From: Rhodopseudomonas sp. BAL398 | GTDB taxonomy: Bacteria > Pseudomonadota > Alphaproteobacteria > Rhizobiales > Xanthobacteraceae | Reading direction: 5' to 3' | Assembly: GCF_033001325.1 (NCBI RefSeq) | Contig: NZ_CP133111.1 | Location: 1,860,001 to 1,924,000, forward strand | Length of the DNA: 64,000 bases | In this document: piece by piece, positions 63,954 to 64,000 of the stretch | How positions within the stretch are numbered: the first letter of the stretch is position 1 | Layout: each line of letters begins with the position of its first letter | Notes under the pieces: generated by a model | Databases searched by the model: none | Told to the model about the DNA's origin: nothing | What the model saw: the letters and a program-made list of their open reading frames with translations, nothing else | Position numbers and translations under genes: made by a program

Positions 63954-64000
63954 CGGTGTCTGCCGAAGCTGGGAATGAATGACATCGGCTCCCGAGAATC

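Overview
The window is high-GC alphaproteobacterial chromosome, most likely from the Rhodopseudomonas/Bradyrhizobium group (Nitrobacteraceae). I infer this from gene families I recognise: an alphaproteobacterial porin, a cysE-DUF3126 pair, a CHCC zinc-finger protein, a usg gene, the Anbu proteasome-like operon, groESL with CIRCE-like operators, and many dispersed palindromic repeats typical of that family. Most of the window is ordinary core metabolism on both strands.

Layout. 1-10.6 kb: a porin that has lost its 5' end, small conserved genes, gamma-carbonic-anhydrase-like and serine acetyltransferase genes, a hydrolase, a flavin monooxygenase, a lipoprotein and a universal stress protein. 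10.7-14.2 kb is an accessory hot spot. It holds an intact Fic-type antitoxin gene beside a gutted fic toxin gene, a degenerate tRNA-Leu-like sequence, a 100-bp MITE-like element, a large DUF4062/HEAT-like protein gene, and a tRNA-Leu(UAA) gene interrupted by a 236-nt group I intron. 14.4-24.2 kb carries amidohydrolase, crotonase, flavoprotein, a four-gene acyl-CoA/quinone-reductase operon, GST and MetE-like genes, separated by repeat clusters. 24.4-27.3 kb holds a conserved hypothetical, an AT-rich orphan membrane protein, gpt, a thioesterase and a CinA-like gene. 27.5-31.8 kb is the Anbu operon (ATP-grasp, alpha-E, transglutaminase, Anbu).

32-37 kb: SDR, CNT nucleoside transporter, then an amidase and a cupin protein that both carry long Lys/Ala-rich N-terminal tails, then usg. 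37.1-39.5 kb: groES-groEL with two CIRCE-like sites upstream and a palindromic repeat between the genes. 39.5-49 kb: methyltransferase, small secreted proteins, an autotransporter, a long repeat block, an Lpg1974-like outer-membrane protein and a DUF2778 (Tlde1-like) protein. 49-56.6 kb: IlvD/Edd dehydratase, two cyclic-di-GMP enzymes, a 34-residue membrane microprotein and an aldehyde dehydrogenase.

56.8-62.4 kb is the second notable region. A transketolase/AceE-like E1 gene and its divergent Lrp-type regulator were duplicated in tandem. The second E1 copy survives only as a roughly 145-bp 3' remnant, and an unrecognised 643-residue protein gene occupies its place, directly in front of the second, almost identical Lrp gene. 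A DinB gene broken by a 4-bp duplication and an EamA-family transporter close the window. The best candidates for something undescribed are the intron-containing tRNA-Leu locus with its DUF4062 cargo and the orphan gene between the twin Lrp genes.
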